Numbered from the stretch's first letter, positions 1 through 10,509 are shown. The stretch: DNA of 64,000 nucleotides from Boesenbergia rotunda (GCA_024364735.1 JAGFNQ010004757.1:917437-981436); one strand, 5' to 3'. Program-made: numbers and translations. Notes: a model not told the origin generated them from the sequence alone.

Positions 1-539
1 AATAAAACTTAACTTTGAATCCTTTGCCAATATCAAAACCAGGTTCGATATGGTGCTTCCTGCACCAACACAGCTTTGCTTCCATATTCTCACACCAAGA
101 TTCAATCAAGAACAACCTTAAGAGAATTAATCTCTTACCTGAGTTGGCAGAGGGAATCGGCAGTCGCCAGAAGGAGGAGGCGACGGTGCTCGGCTATGAC
201 CAAAGAGGTCGTCGTAGCTAGACGTGGCCGGAGGAGAAAGACTCAAGCACCGGCTCGTGCTCGCGACAGGAGCAGATTGGGAAGAAAGGGTCGACGATCA
301 ACTCGGTGAGAATCGCTCCAGGATGTCGTGTAGAGATGAAGATGAAGGAGAAGAATGACGACCTTCCTCAAGGAGAAGAAATCGCTGGCGTCAGTCGATT
401 TTGGGCGGAGGCGCTCGGGAAGATGAGAAGAGGGAAGAGAAGTCGATGCTCGGCTAGGTCTCGCTGCGGCCGAATGAAGAGGAGGAAGGGAGAATAGATA
501 GGGTCTCGGCCGATTAAAACCTAGGTTTAGATTTTAATC

Positions 540-587
<48 letters not shown>

Positions 588-755
588 TAAACTTCTCCTC
601 AATAAATCGGATAACCTAATTATATTCATTTATTTATCCGATTTATTCTCGTAAATTCCACCAAGGTTCAGTAAAATTTCAAAAAAAAAATCCCGTAATA
701 TTTTACAAGGTTATTTCTTGATTTAACCTTTAGCATTACTTCCCGTATTTTACAT
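1..755 (-). other. LTR-like promoter and leader remnant
   Basis: No intact gene is seen. Read on the minus strand, the stretch is AT-rich (about 755-590), passes through a TA microsatellite, then becomes a GC-rich, purine/pyrimidine-biased leader (about 500-140) that ends in a good 5' splice site, CAACTCAG/GTAAGAG, near 139-150. That layout (U3-like AT part, leader, splice donor) resembles the LTR and untranslated leader of a plant Gypsy element, but a decayed first exon of a host gene fits as well. The short open frames on the plus strand are side effects of the biased composition. The Tat Gypsy element begins at 756, so this is the sequence it landed in or next to. Confidence 0.35.
542..583. 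repeat. (TA)n microsatellite
   Basis: About 20 uninterrupted TA dinucleotides, flanked by ATTTTAATCGAA and CATATTAAAC. Confidence 0.97.
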
Positions 756-1367
756 TGAATGCCTATCTCAGACTCTCGGGGCTAGGTCGAGGCTTAGACT
801 CCTGTGACCACCACGGGAGAGCAGATCCCCGAGACCAACTCGGTAGGATAAGCCCCCGAGTCCAGACCGGGCCATAGATCCCGAGATCACCTCGGGAAAA
901 TGGGCTCCCAAGATCACCTCGGGAGAATAGACACTCGAGACCGTCCCCGAAGAAGATTCCTCGAGACCCTCTCAGGAGAGTGGAGCCTGAAAAGTCATAC
1001 ACCGGATAAACCAATTCTGATAACCGTTCCCCTTTCTTGTTAAGGAAAGTTGACGGATAATTATTTCCCTTTATATGCTACAATTAAGGCCTTAATAACC
1101 GCTAGGGTTGTTACCCAAAAGTTATCATGTAACCGACAAGTAGGGAACGTGGATGAGAACGTGGAGATACGTGCGACCAAGCCCCCCAGGTATATAAGGT
1201 ACTTTAACTACCAGGTAAAGGGGTTACACTCTCTAAACTCACATTCTCCTTCTTGATTTTTCTACTACAAGCGACTTAAGTTCTGACTTGAGCATCGGAG
1301 TAGGCTCCATCGGAAAATCTCTAGCATGTTCCCATTAACACTCGTGTTGATCTCGCAGGGAGTGATC
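756..1367 (+). mobile_element. 5' LTR of Tat Gypsy, first part
   Basis: Alignable by eye to 20320-20936. It contains six or seven imperfect copies of an 18-20 bp inverted repeat of the form CCCGAGAnnACCTCGGGA between 770 and 1000, then a TATA-type promoter (TATATAAG at 1191-1198), and ends at GTGATC where Copia element A is inserted. The remaining ~80 bp of the LTR lie at 10371-10448. The open frame at 763-1014 on the minus strand is only the inverted-repeat array read as codons. Confidence 0.88.
1363..1367. repeat. Target-site duplication of Copia element A (left)
   Basis: TGATC directly before the LTR start TGTAGG. The identical TGATC follows the other LTR at 10371-10375. The duplication lies inside the Tat LTR, proving that A inserted after the Gypsy element. 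Confidence 0.97.
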
Positions 1368-1837
1368 TGTAGGATCGATGCACGTGAGAGGGGGGGTGAA
1401 TCATGTGACTTTAAAAAAATTGAATCAGAGTGCTTTAAAAAGCGTGCACAGCGGAAATGAAAGAAACGAAAGATGAACACAAAAACACGAACGATTTTTA
1501 CTTCGTTCGGAGCCTTCGTCGACTCCTACTCGAAGGCCCAGGTCCCTCGGACCTTTCCGTTGGGCAATCCACTAAAACTCTCTATCGGTCAACCCCGATA
1601 GAGCAGGCGAGTACAAATGAATTGAAAGTGTGACAACCCCACACTTTCAAGTAATTAAGTGCAACAATATATATATTGAAAAAATTAACTTTTTACCGAC
1701 GTCCGGAGTAGGTCGACTCTTTCGGGGCAGCAGGACGTCGTCGGCTCGAAGTGTAGCGTTTCCGGAGCAAGGCGCGAGCGTAGAAGAACTTGAAAGCTTT
1801 TGGAAGAAGTGTTGTTCTTTGAAGAGGGTCGAGGCCC

Positions 1838-1850
1838 TCTTTATATAGGG
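1838..1850 (-). promoter_or_regulatory. TATA box of element A LTR
   Basis: Minus-strand CTATATAAAG, 2 bp downstream of the first GGGCGCCC dyad. Identical in the partner LTR at about 9494-9506. It separates the dyad array (U3) from the transcribed part of the LTR. Confidence 0.75.
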
Positions 1851-1851
1851 C

Positions 1852-2160
1852 AGGGGGCGCCGACATGCTCGGGGCGCCCCCCACGTGGCTATCGATCCGG
1901 CGATGCTCCGGTCAAAGCTAATCTCGTCTACTTCGGGATTGCTTTTGACTGGGGCGCCCGACGCGCGCGGGGCGCCCGATTGACCGGTCAAAATCCCATC
2001 TTCTGGCTTCGCGAGGGTGAGCTTCGGCAGCTGGTCAGTGAGGTGGCACAGGGGGCGCCCGATTCAAGCGGGGCGCCCCGAATAGCGCTGCTGTCGGGGC
2101 GTTTACCTCTCCGCTGACTTTGGGTTGACTCTGGGGCGCCCGACACATCCGGGGCGCCCT
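1852..2160. repeat. Array of four GGGCGCCC paired palindromes
   Basis: Units at 1852-1882, 1951-1979, 2051-2080 and 2132-2159. Each is GGGGCGCCCGA, 5-8 bp, then CGGGGCGCCC. Spacing between units is about 80-100 bp, and the linkers are not repeated. The copy in the other LTR (about 9509-9820) is the same apart from one base. Both halves can pair, and each box is itself self-complementary. Confidence 0.93.
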
Positions 2161-2712
2161 GCTCAGCTACGGCCTCACTCCTTTGAGGCTCTCTGAGCTG
2201 CAGAAACACAGTCCTTCGGTCCTGCATCCAGGGTTAGTCCAAAACAGCAAATAATAAGATATAATTCTAAGTTAATTAGATCCTGTCTCCCAGACCAGGA
2301 TCTAACCAGGACTCAACTTAGATCACCTAAATGGGTCTAAGTTGGACCGCGCCTAAAGTCCAAGATTGGACTCGTCCTCACTGGGTCGCTCCTCCAGTGA
2401 CTTACCTTACTTACCCATTTTACAGCTCTACTTGACTTCTTGACCCTACCAGGACTTCCTGCCAAGGCTCAACCACCTTGGTCTTCCTGCCAAGTCTCAA
2501 CCAACTTGGTCTTCAGCCAGTTGTCAGGTCCTGCGGACCCAACTGGACTTCCCGCCAGGACTCAACCATCTTGGACTTCAGCCTGGTGTCTGGTCCTAAG
2601 TCTTTCAACCCTGCACACTTGGTAAAGAGGTTAAACACACACAACCCTAACTTTAACCACTTTGTCATACATCAAAACCCGAGTTTGACCGTTAGTGCAA
2701 ACTGCACCAACA

Positions 2713-4349
2713 ATCTCCCCCTTTTTGATGTATTGACAACTCAGGTTAAAGTTAGAGAAAAACTAGCAGATACATGCAAGTAAAAAAATAAGCATGAAAG
2801 AATTAAGTAGCAAATAGAATTTTCTAAGCTTTAACCCTACTCTCCCCCTTTGTCATTCATCAAAAAAAACATACGTATATTAAGTTACGGAGAGTAGGAT
2901 CCAAAGCTAAGTGATAGGGAAAACTAGACTTATGCAAAATAGATTAAGTAAGATAAATAGCCTAAGTAAAAAAAACTCCCCCTAAATCAATTAACTTGGC
3001 TTTCAAAATTAACAAATAGTTTTCAACAACATTATTTGTCAAATGAATTAGAAATATTTTCAAAGTTAAGCTTGACAATCTTTTTTTTTAAAAGAAAATA
3101 TATAAAAATTTCCCAAATAATACATATTTTTCAAAGCCAAAAGAAACTTTGCTACTGAGCTTTAACTTAGAAGAAGGAAGATATTCTAAGAATAAGCTTT
3201 AAAAGTTTCAAGACCATTATTCAATTTTTAAAACTAATTTTTCAAGAATATGCCTTAGATTCGTTTGAAAATAGTTATACTTTAAAAATAATATCATAGA
3301 CTTAATCAAACTATTCTTAAAATTAATTTTCCAAGTTAGTTTGAGCTCCCCCTTAACTTGACAAGCCCTTAGAATTCCTTGTCAATTTCAAGGTAAACAT
3401 TCTATTATGTCCTAGGGATATCCAAACTATAAATAAAAATATTTCAAAAGAATCATTTTTGGAAGTAAATCAATCAAAATATTTTGATACTTTCTAGTAT
3501 AAGAACAAGCTAATAGTGGATTTTCAAAAAACATAAGTGTTTTTATTTTAAAGTTAATTTGAAAAAGGAGATTTGCAAGACAGAATTTTCAATGCTAAAT
3601 AGGAATTGCAAGGAACTGTTTATAAGCATAATAACTTTTAAGGGAGTAGAAATATATGCTAAGTGTTAAAAAAAAACTAGTCTTAAATTTTTTAACTTAG
3701 TTAAAAAAACTATCATATTTTTTTTTTTTGGAAAATATAATATCAAAAAAAATTTAGGGATCAATATTTATCAAAATTTTCAAATGTGTTTTGTTAAAAA
3801 TGACATTTTGAAAAAGTATTTTGACCTCAGCTCCCCCTGGACCAAGTAATGATTGTGGTCCCTTTTCATATGTCTAACTCTAGTTACTGACTAACTATCT
3901 AGATGATAGTAGTGTTCACTGAGTTAGTCAAGTCAAGTAATAATGTCTAGCTCAAATTTCAGTGCAAGACTACTTGACTTGATCACTGTAACGTAGGTAT
4001 TTTACGCCCAGACTTACTGTGATGCACTGACTTAAGCATTCGGAAGTCCAGGCAGAGTCCTATGCATCTCACAACCGTTCTATGTTTTTGCAAACACAAA
4101 CAAGGTAATCTTAATGTGTTTTGTGAGATGCGGCTACCTAAATCTATAGGTTCATGCAATTCTAGGGGTCAGAGCCTAGGCTAAGTCTGCCAGTTTTGAA
4201 AATCAGATTTTGAAAGACAATAAAAGTTTTTGAAAACCACATTTGAAAAGTCCGTGTTTAAGTTAAATTTTGAAATATAATAAACTTTGAAAAACAAGTT
4301 TGAAAAAGTCCATGTGAAAAAAAATTAACTTAAGCTTATCAGGTCAGTC
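2713..4349 (-). other. 3' noncoding region and polypurine tracts of element A
   Basis: No reading frame of note. The minus strand carries a PPT next to the LTR (ACATCAAAAAGGGGGAGATT, about 2714-2733) and further GGGGGAG-type tracts near 2842-2852, 2976-2986, 3346-3354 and 3829-3837. Repeated PPT-like tracts in a long 3' region are known in SIRE/Maximus elements. The envelope-like ORF that sits here in some relatives is not present. Confidence 0.7.
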
Positions 4350-5825
4350 CTAGTCTATAACACACATTCCTATTAATCTTCTCAAGTTGCTAAATTCAGA
4401 TTCAGGAAGTGGTTTGGTAAATATATCAGCTAGGTTAGACTTGGATTCAACATGGTTAAGTTCAATTTCTCCTTTATTTACATGATCTCTGACAAAATGG
4501 TGTTTGATTTCTATATGTTTGGTCCTAGAGTGGTGGATTGGGTTTTTGGTTAAATTGATTGAACTTAGGTTATCTATATAAATTTTGACTTTCTTAAAAT
4601 CTAAGTTAAAATCTTTTAAGGTATGCATCATCCAAAGTAGTTGGGCTACACATTCACCCATTGCTATGTACTCAGCTTCAGTGGTGGATAGGGCAACACA
4701 GTATTGTTTTCTACTAAACCAACTAACTAGTGAGGGTCCTAGAAGTTGGCATCCACCACTGGTACTTTTTCTGTCTAATTTACAGCCAGCATAATCTGAG
4801 TCAGAATATCCAATAAGTTCAAACTGGGCTGTTCTAGGGTACCAAATTCCTAAACTTTCTGTCCCTTTGAGATACCTAAATATCCTTTTAACTAGGGTTA
4901 GATGTGATTCTTTAGCACATGTTTGATACCTAGCACACATACTAACTGCAAAGAGAATATCAGGTCGACTTGCAGTTAGGTAAAGTAAGCTACCTATAGC
5001 ACTTCTATAATACTTAAGGTCAACAGGTTTGCCATTTGTGTCACTATCTATAGTTTGATTGGTAGCCATAGGTGTCTTAATTTCTTTAGCACTATCCATT
5101 CCAAATTTTCTAAGTAATTCTTTAGTGTATTTTTGTTGATAGACAAAAGTACCTTCACTAGTCTGTTTTATTTGTAACCCCAAAAAGAAAGTTAATTTAC
5201 CTACTAAACTCATTTCAAATTCAGTTTCCATTATCTTTGTGAAATCTTGTAAAAAGTCAGAGTTGGTTGAGCCAAATACTATATCATCTACATATACTTG
5301 GGCTACAAAAATATCATTTTTTAGGGTTTTAACAAATAGTGTTGGGTCAATTTTGCCTTGGTTAAAGCCTTTAGAAACTAAGTAGTTAGACAGTCTTTCA
5401 TACCAGGCCCTAGGGGCTTGCTTAAGTCCATATAAGGCTTTCTTAAGTCTAAAGACATAGTCAGGGTGTTCTAAGCTTTCAAAACCAGGAGGTTGACCTA
5501 CATAAACCTCTTCTTTAATTAGGCCATTCAGGAAGGCTGACTTAACATCCATTTGATAAAGCTTAAATCCCTTATGGGCTGCATAACTTAAGAGCATTCT
5601 AATGGATTCAAGTCTGGCTACAGGGGCATAGGTTTCATCATAATCAAGACCTTCTACTTGGCTAAACCCCTTAGCTACTAGCCTAGCCTTATTCCTTATT
5701 GTTTCTCCTTGTTCGTTAAGTTTATTCCTAAAGACCCATTTAGTTTCAATAAATTTCTTACCTTTAGGTAAGGGTACTAAGTCCCAGACTTGACTACGTT
5801 CAAATTGGGCTAACTCTTCCTGCAT
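4350..5825 (-). CDS. Copia Pol fragment: reverse transcriptase and RNase H
   Basis: 491 uninterrupted codons. RT copies element RNA into DNA and RNase H removes the template, both in the cytoplasmic particle. Visible motifs: QMDVKSAFLNG (91-101), YGLKQAPRAWYE (132-143), the catalytic YVDD (178-181), then RNase H with SDSDYAG around D344, TTEAEYIAM (E383), YIDN (D418), and the Copia C-terminal block LADIFTKPL (465-473). The start codon used here is merely the first Met. The true protein is a polyprotein continuing from the 5875-6177 frame, and a one-base frameshift separates the two at about 5875-5880. No protease or integrase lies upstream. The open frame fits the recent LTR date. Confidence in identity is very high. 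Confidence 0.95.
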   Translation of the reverse strand: MQEELAQFERSQVWDLVPLPKGKKFIETKWVFRNKLNEQGETIRNKARLVAKGFSQVEGLDYDETYAPVARLESIRMLLSYAAHKGFKLYQMDVKSAFLNGLIKEEVYVGQPPGFESLEHPDYVFRLKKALYGLKQAPRAWYERLSNYLVSKGFNQGKIDPTLFVKTLKNDIFVAQVYVDDIVFGSTNSDFLQDFTKIMETEFEMSLVGKLTFFLGLQIKQTSEGTFVYQQKYTKELLRKFGMDSAKEIKTPMATNQTIDSDTNGKPVDLKYYRSAIGSLLYLTASRPDILFAVSMCARYQTCAKESHLTLVKRIFRYLKGTESLGIWYPRTAQFELIGYSDSDYAGCKLDRKSTSGGCQLLGPSLVSWFSRKQYCVALSTTEAEYIAMGECVAQLLWMMHTLKDFNLDFKKVKIYIDNLSSINLTKNPIHHSRTKHIEIKHHFVRDHVNKGEIELNHVESKSNLADIFTKPLPESEFSNLRRLIGMCVID

Positions 5826-5874
5826 GGCTATGATCCAATCAGGGTCAAGTAAGGACTCTTCTATAGACTTGGGT

Positions 5875-6177
5875 TCAATTTTTTGAAATCAATGCAATTT
5901 GACTAAGGTTCCTAAACGCTGATCTAGTCTGAACCCTTAGTTCTGGATTACCTAAGATTTGATTAGTTGGGTGGTCTGAGTTAACTCGTACAGTTCTGGG
6001 TTGGTTAGGTTCAGTTTCAGGTGTGGGTTCAGTTAGATCATCGTTTTGGTCCTCAATTGGCCTTTCATCAGGGTCAGTACTGGATCTAACAAAGTCAATT
6101 GGTTGGTAGGTGGTTTGATCAGAGTTATTTGGGTCAGATTTTTCATCAAATTTTACATTTGTAGTTTCTTCAATCAC
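5875..6177 (-). pseudogene. Pol linker between integrase and RT, truncated
   Basis: About 100 codons rich in Asp, Glu, Pro, Thr and Asn, ending in SQIALISKN. This is the low-complexity linker that joins integrase to RT in Copia polyproteins. A single-base shift near 5875-5880 breaks it from the downstream frame (continuing as KKIEPKSIEESLLDPDW). The integrase core (HHCC, DDE) that should lie upstream is absent, and AT-rich repeat DNA begins a few bases later. Confidence 0.75.
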
Positions 6178-6179
6178 GT

Positions 6180-7260
6180 TAACCTTAAGGTTGTTGTGAG
6201 ACAGGTTTGAAGGTAAAAATTATTAAGAATTTCAATTAAGACTAAGGTAAAATTTTAATTACAAGCTTTAGTTATTTGGGGATTAAAGTTAGAGGTATTT
6301 AAATGAAGTTTTAATAAAGGGTTGAAGTTCAATTAGGTAAATTTTAGGGGTTAAAATTTAATTTGGTCGAATTTTAAATAAATTAAAGTTAGTTAAGATT
6401 TAATTAAAGATTCAATCATTGGAGTCTGAATAAAGATTGAAATTCTAATTAATTAAGGATTAAAGTTGATTAAGGATTCAAGTTTAATTAATTAATGATT
6501 AAAATTTGATTATGTAAAGAGTTAGATTTTTAATTATATAAAATTTAATTAACGTTAAATTTTAATTTAATTAAAGTTAATTTAAGTAAAGTTTGATTAT
6601 GCAAATTTTAGTTAAAGTTAAAGTAGAATTTAATTAAGGTCAATTTTTAATTTATGTTGAAATTTAATTAGATGAATTTTTAATTAAGGATTTAATTAGG
6701 TGAAAAATTAAGATTTAGATTAAGTTAAAATATGATTTAATTAAGAATTTTAAAGTTTAATTTTAACATTTAATTTGTATTTGAATTTTAATTTTAATTT
6801 TAATTTTAATTTTAATTTTAATTTTAATTTGAATTTTAATTTTAATTTTAATTTTAATTTTAATTTTAATTTGAATTCAAAATTTTGAATTTGAATTAAT
6901 TTTAATTTTAATTTGAATTTGAATTCAAAATTTTGAATTTGAATTAATTTGAATTTTGAAATTTAATTTTGTTAATTTGAATTTTGAATTTTGAATTTTA
7001 ATTTGAATTTGAATTTTAATTTTAATTTTAATTTTAATTTGAATTTGAATTTTAATTTGAAGTTTATTTTAATTTTAATTTTAATTTTAATTTTAATTTT
7101 AATTTTAATTTGTATTTTAATTTGAATTTTAATTTTAATTTTAATTTTAATTTTAATTTTAATTTTAATTTTAATTTTAATTTTAATTTTAATTTGAATT
7201 TGAATTTTAAATTCGTTAATTTGAATTTTGGATTTAAAAGGTAAGATTTTAAATTCAAGT
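6180..7260. repeat. AT-rich filler with (TTTTAA)n hexanucleotide arrays
   Basis: Long arrays of TTTTAA with TTTGAA variants, densest at 6780-6880 and 7020-7200, embedded in TTAATTAAG-like sequence. On the minus strand this reads as Lys-Ile repeats and produces a 112-codon frame (6972-7310) that is not a gene. The block occupies exactly the place of protease and integrase in element A. Confidence 0.93.
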
Positions 7261-7709
7261 TTGAGTTTTAAATTATCAATCAATGATTTGAACTTATTAT
7301 CCTTATTCATCTCACTTGATCTAAGTTATCAAACAAAGGGATCCTATGATTTGTGTGAGATGAGTTTGAGTTTGATTCATAAAAGAAGTTAATCTGACCT
7401 TTTGTTAGATTCGGGTTTGACAAAAAGTAGTTTAAACGTATACTTCGATAATTAGCTTCCAGGCGGGAGGCGAGGCACAGGGGCCTTCTTTGGCCGAAAC
7501 CTTATTGGAGCAACAACCTCTTTCTAGACAAAGCTGCTTAAGGAAGTTGTACTTTAACCCTACTTGTTGAGACACCCTGGTCTAACTAGTCTAGGATGTG
7601 TCGAGATAGTTTCGGCTAGTTCTCCCCGAGAGTCTGTCTAGCGTACCGTTATCTCGACCCACCCTAATACTAAGTAGGTCAAGAGTTAGATTAACTTTTA
7701 AGACTAGTC
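7261..7709 (-). other. Noncoding remainder downstream of gag in element A
   Basis: About 450 bp between the TTTTAA array and the gag stop codon. The 7440-7700 part has normal base composition but no frame or domain I recognise. It may be residual gag-pol sequence. Confidence 0.5.
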
Positions 7710-8735
7710 CTAAGTGCCCACCTGGGCAAAGGCTGATTTTGAGGTGCCAACTAGTTTGGTGCCTCCCCTTGGATTATAGGTTGAGTGCTTTGGGTTGTTA
7801 AAGTGGACTCTTAAATTTTCTTTGAATTTTGAATTAGTTAAATTTTTTAATTTGTCTTTATTAGGAATTTTTGTAATGCTTAAATTATTGTTGGGTTTTA
7901 ATTTCGAATTACCCAAGTTTGTAATTTTCAGTTTTGAAGAATTGTTAATTAACTTGGGTTTATTTTCAAGTTTAATGGTTTTTGAATTTTCGATTACAAT
8001 TGAACTATTAACTGAGTTAAAAACTTTATTGAGATAAACATTGATTTTATCGAGGGTTAGATTTTCACAATCTGAATTAACTTGGTCAATGTTTTGTTTA
8101 ACCAAGTCAGAGTTGAGTTTGTTCTGGTCTGAAAAGTCTAAAGTATTGCAAGAAGTTTTTAACAAAATGTGCATTTCGGGAGGATTTATAGAGATATCTA
8201 ATTTATTACAAGAACCTTCTACACAGTCAGATATTTCAGAGATTTGCTGAGAATCATGCAAGACATTTGTATTAATAATACTAGGGGTATTCTTGTAATT
8301 TACCTCAATCGCATCCCCTAATTTAGTAGGCTTTACCGTTGGTTCAGGCTCGACTTTAGTTGCAAATTGGACTTGATCTTCCATCTTTAAGTTTGGTTCT
8401 GTGATTGATTTAGTAGACTCATCTTCAGCTTTAAGCTTAGGCTCATCCAGCTCCTTCAAATTCTCGTGCAATTCATTCAGCCGAGTCCATAGGTCATATG
8501 CGTTGTTATACTTTTCCAGTCTGCAGGAAATTTTGTTAGGCAAAACTGCACAAATTAATTTATTTACCTGCTTGTTCAGTTCATCATTTTGAGATTGGTA
8601 TCTCAGGGCTAGCACGTAGTCGAAGTCTTGACTGCCCAAGAAGATCTCCATTGATCGCCTCCAATAGTCGAAATCTTCTGGATAGTAGTGTGGGGGCTCG
8701 TTGACATTTCGCCCTTGCATCTTATTTTGCGCCAT
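7710..8735 (-). CDS. Gag-like protein of Copia element A
   Basis: 341 codons. The N-terminal ~95 residues match the plant Copia Gag (UBN2/DUF4219-type) pattern: YYPEDFDYWRRSMEIFLGSQ at about residues 17-36 and NNAYDLWTRLNELHENLKEL around 78-97. The rest is Lys/Asn/Ser-rich and probably disordered, ending SKSAFAQVGT. The CCHC zinc knuckle expected in Gag is missing, so RNA packaging would depend on the basic tail or on a helper Gag. The start is the first Met after the leader, about 280 bp from the PBS. Confidence 0.82.
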   Translation of the reverse strand: MAQNKMQGRNVNEPPHYYPEDFDYWRRSMEIFLGSQDFDYVLALRYQSQNDELNKQVNKLICAVLPNKISCRLEKYNNAYDLWTRLNELHENLKELDEPKLKAEDESTKSITEPNLKMEDQVQFATKVEPEPTVKPTKLGDAIEVNYKNTPSIINTNVLHDSQQISEISDCVEGSCNKLDISINPPEMHILLKTSCNTLDFSDQNKLNSDLVKQNIDQVNSDCENLTLDKINVYLNKVFNSVNSSIVIENSKTIKLENKPKLINNSSKLKITNLGNSKLKPNNNLSITKIPNKDKLKNLTNSKFKENLRVHFNNPKHSTYNPRGGTKLVGTSKSAFAQVGT

Positions 8736-9010
8736 TTAGAAATCTTGCACACAAAAAATAGACCAAACAAAGTCCCAAGACTAGGTCTTGGATTAGTAGT
8801 GCCGACAGAGATAAATATATAAAAATAAAATGACCAACTCGAATGGTGTTGCACCAAATTCGTGTAAAATCGATCGATAAAAAAAACTAATATATAAATA
8901 TTGATAATAATATCAGATTTAGACTGTGAGCAAAAAAAAATCACAGACAACGATAAAAACTGGATTTCCCCCGGCTCTTACGGTGGTTGCACCGATAGAG
9001 AGCGAGCCTT

Positions 9011-9024
9011 CTTCTGATACCACT
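9011..9024 (-). other. Primer-binding site of element A
   Basis: Minus-strand TGGTATCAGAAG two bases from the LTR end (CCTACA AG TGGTATC). It matches the 3' end of initiator-Met tRNA (TGGTATCAGAGC in many plants), the normal Copia primer, except at the distal positions. Confidence 0.9.
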
Positions 9025-10370
9025 TGTAGGATCGATGCACGTGAGAGGGGGGGTGAATCACGTGACTTTAAAAAAATTAAATCAGAGTGCTTTAAAAAGC
9101 GTGCACAGCGGAAATGAAAGAAACGAAAGATGAACACAAAAACACGAACGATTTTTACTTCGTTCGGAGCCTTCGTCGACTCCTACTCGAAGGCCCAGGT
9201 CCCTCGGACCTTTCCGTTGGGCAATCCACTAAAACTCTCTATCGGTCAACCCCGATAGAGCAGGCGAGTACAAATGAATTGAAAGTGTGACAACCCCACA
9301 CTTTCAAGTAATTAAGTGCAACAATATATATATTGAAAAAATTAACTTTTTACCGACGTCCGGAGTAGGTCGACTCTTTCGGGGCAGCAGGACGTCGTCG
9401 GCTCGAAGTGTAGCGTTTCCGGAGCAAGGCGCGAGCGTAGAAGAACTTGAAAGCTTTTGGAAGAAGTGTTGTTCTTTGAAGAGGGTCGAGGCCCTCTTTA
9501 TATAGGGCAGGGGGCGCCCGACATGCTCGGGGCGCCCCCCACGTGGCTGTCGATCCGGCGATGCTCCGGTCAAAGCTAATCTCGTCTACTTCGGGATTGC
9601 TTTTGACTGGGGCGCCCGACGCGCGCGGGGCGCCCGATTGACCGGTCAAAATCCCATCTTCTGGCTTCGCGAGGGTGAGCTTCGGCAGCTGGTCAGTGAG
9701 GTGGCACAGGGGGCGCCCGATTCAAGCGGGGCGCCCCGAATAGCGCTGCTGTCGGGGCGTTTACCTCTCCGCTGACTTTGGGTTGACTCTGGGGCGCCCG
9801 ACACATCCGGGGCGCCCTGCTCAGCTACGGCCTCACTCCTTTGAGGCTCTCTGAGCTGCAGAAACACAGTCCTTCGGTCCTGCATCCAGGGTTAGTCCAA
9901 AACAGCAAATAATAAGATATAATTCTAAGTTAATTAGATCCTGTCTCCCAGACCAGGATCTAACCAAGACTCAACTTAGATCACCTAAATGGGTCTAAGT
10001 TGGACCGCGCCTAAAGTCCAAGATTGGACTCGTCCTCACTGGGTCGCTCCTCCAGTGACTTACCTTACTTACCCATTTTACAGCTCTACTTGACTTCTTG
10101 ACCCTACCAGGACTTCCTGCCAAGGCTCAACCACCTTGGTCTTCCTGCCAAGTCTCAACCAACTTGGTCTTTAGCCAGTTGTCAGGTCCTGCGGACCCAA
10201 CTGGACTTCCCGCCAGGACTCAACCATCCTGGACTTCAGCCTGGTGTCTGGTCCTAAGTCTTTCAACCCTGCACACTTGGTAAAGAGGTTAAACACACAC
10301 AACCCTAACTTTAACCACTTTGTCATACATCAAAACCCGAGTTTGACCGTTAGTGCAAACTGCACCAACA
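9025..10370 (-). mobile_element. 5' LTR of Copia element A
   Basis: 1346 bp, about 99.5% identical to 1368-2712. It carries the same four dyads (about 9509-9820), TATA box (about 9494-9506) and C-run near 9049-9055 (minus strand). It ends at the second TGATC (10371-10375). Confidence 0.95.
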
Positions 10371-10448
10371 TGATCTACCTCCCCTCGTCATCATCCTGGT
10401 GGGATGGACTCTGGTGACTCATTATCCACGTCGATTCCTTTCGGAACA
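10371..10448 (+). mobile_element. 5' LTR of Tat Gypsy, second part
   Basis: Continues the LTR interrupted at 1367 and matches 20929-21001, ending CGATTCCTTTCGGAACA. The first five bases are the TSD copy belonging to element A. Confidence 0.88.
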
Positions 10449-10475
10449 AGTTTGGCGTCGTCTGTGGGAACGAAA
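10449..10475 (+). other. Primer-binding region of Tat Gypsy
   Basis: Directly after the LTR end comes AGTTTGGCGTCGTCTGTGGG, the conserved post-LTR sequence of plant Tat elements. Its absence after the right LTR (21002 on) confirms which LTR is 5'. Confidence 0.75.
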
Positions 10476-10509
10476 TCGAAGCGCCAAAAGGAGCACCGTG
10501 ATAGCAGAT

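Larger units (their letters stand above)
1368..2712 (-). mobile_element. 3' LTR of Copia element A
   Basis: On the minus strand it starts TGTTGGTGCAG and ends CGATCCTACA. Four ~30-bp inverted repeats (1852-1882, 1951-1979, 2051-2080, 2132-2159), each two GGGCGCCC boxes separated by 6-10 bp, lie directly upstream of the TATA box (minus strand, CCCTATATAAAGAGG, 1838-1850). Near the end of the LTR a run of seven C (minus strand, GATTCACCCCCCCTCTCAC) matches the equivalent place in elements C, D and E. Confidence 0.95.
1368..10370 (-). mobile_element. Copia element A (SIRE-like), young but lacking protease and integrase
   Basis: Complete 9.0-kb minus-strand LTR retrotransposon: LTRs 1368-2712 and 9025-10370 (TGTAGG...CCAACA), TSD TGATC, PBS matching initiator-Met tRNA next to the right LTR, and a polypurine tract next to the left LTR. 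Gag lies at 7710-8735 and RT-RNase H at 4350-5825. Between them, where the rest of gag, protease and integrase should be, is about 1.5 kb of AT-rich filler made largely of TTTTAA repeats. I count about seven substitutions and one indel between the two 1345-bp LTRs (~0.5%), so insertion is recent, of the order of 0.2 million years if a rate of 1.3e-8 per site per year applies. Long LTRs, several GGGGGAG tracts in the 3' region and the RNase H sequence point to the SIRE/Maximus lineage. Confidence 0.93.

Noticed and set aside
763..1014. 83-codon minus-strand ORF in the Tat LTR, repeated at 20296-20565
   Set aside because: It is the inverted-repeat array read as codons (repeated SRGDLGSP-type words). 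No start context or conservation beyond DNA identity.
6972..7310. 112-codon Lys/Ile repeat protein
   Set aside because: Pure product of the TTTTAA repeat; no coding signal.
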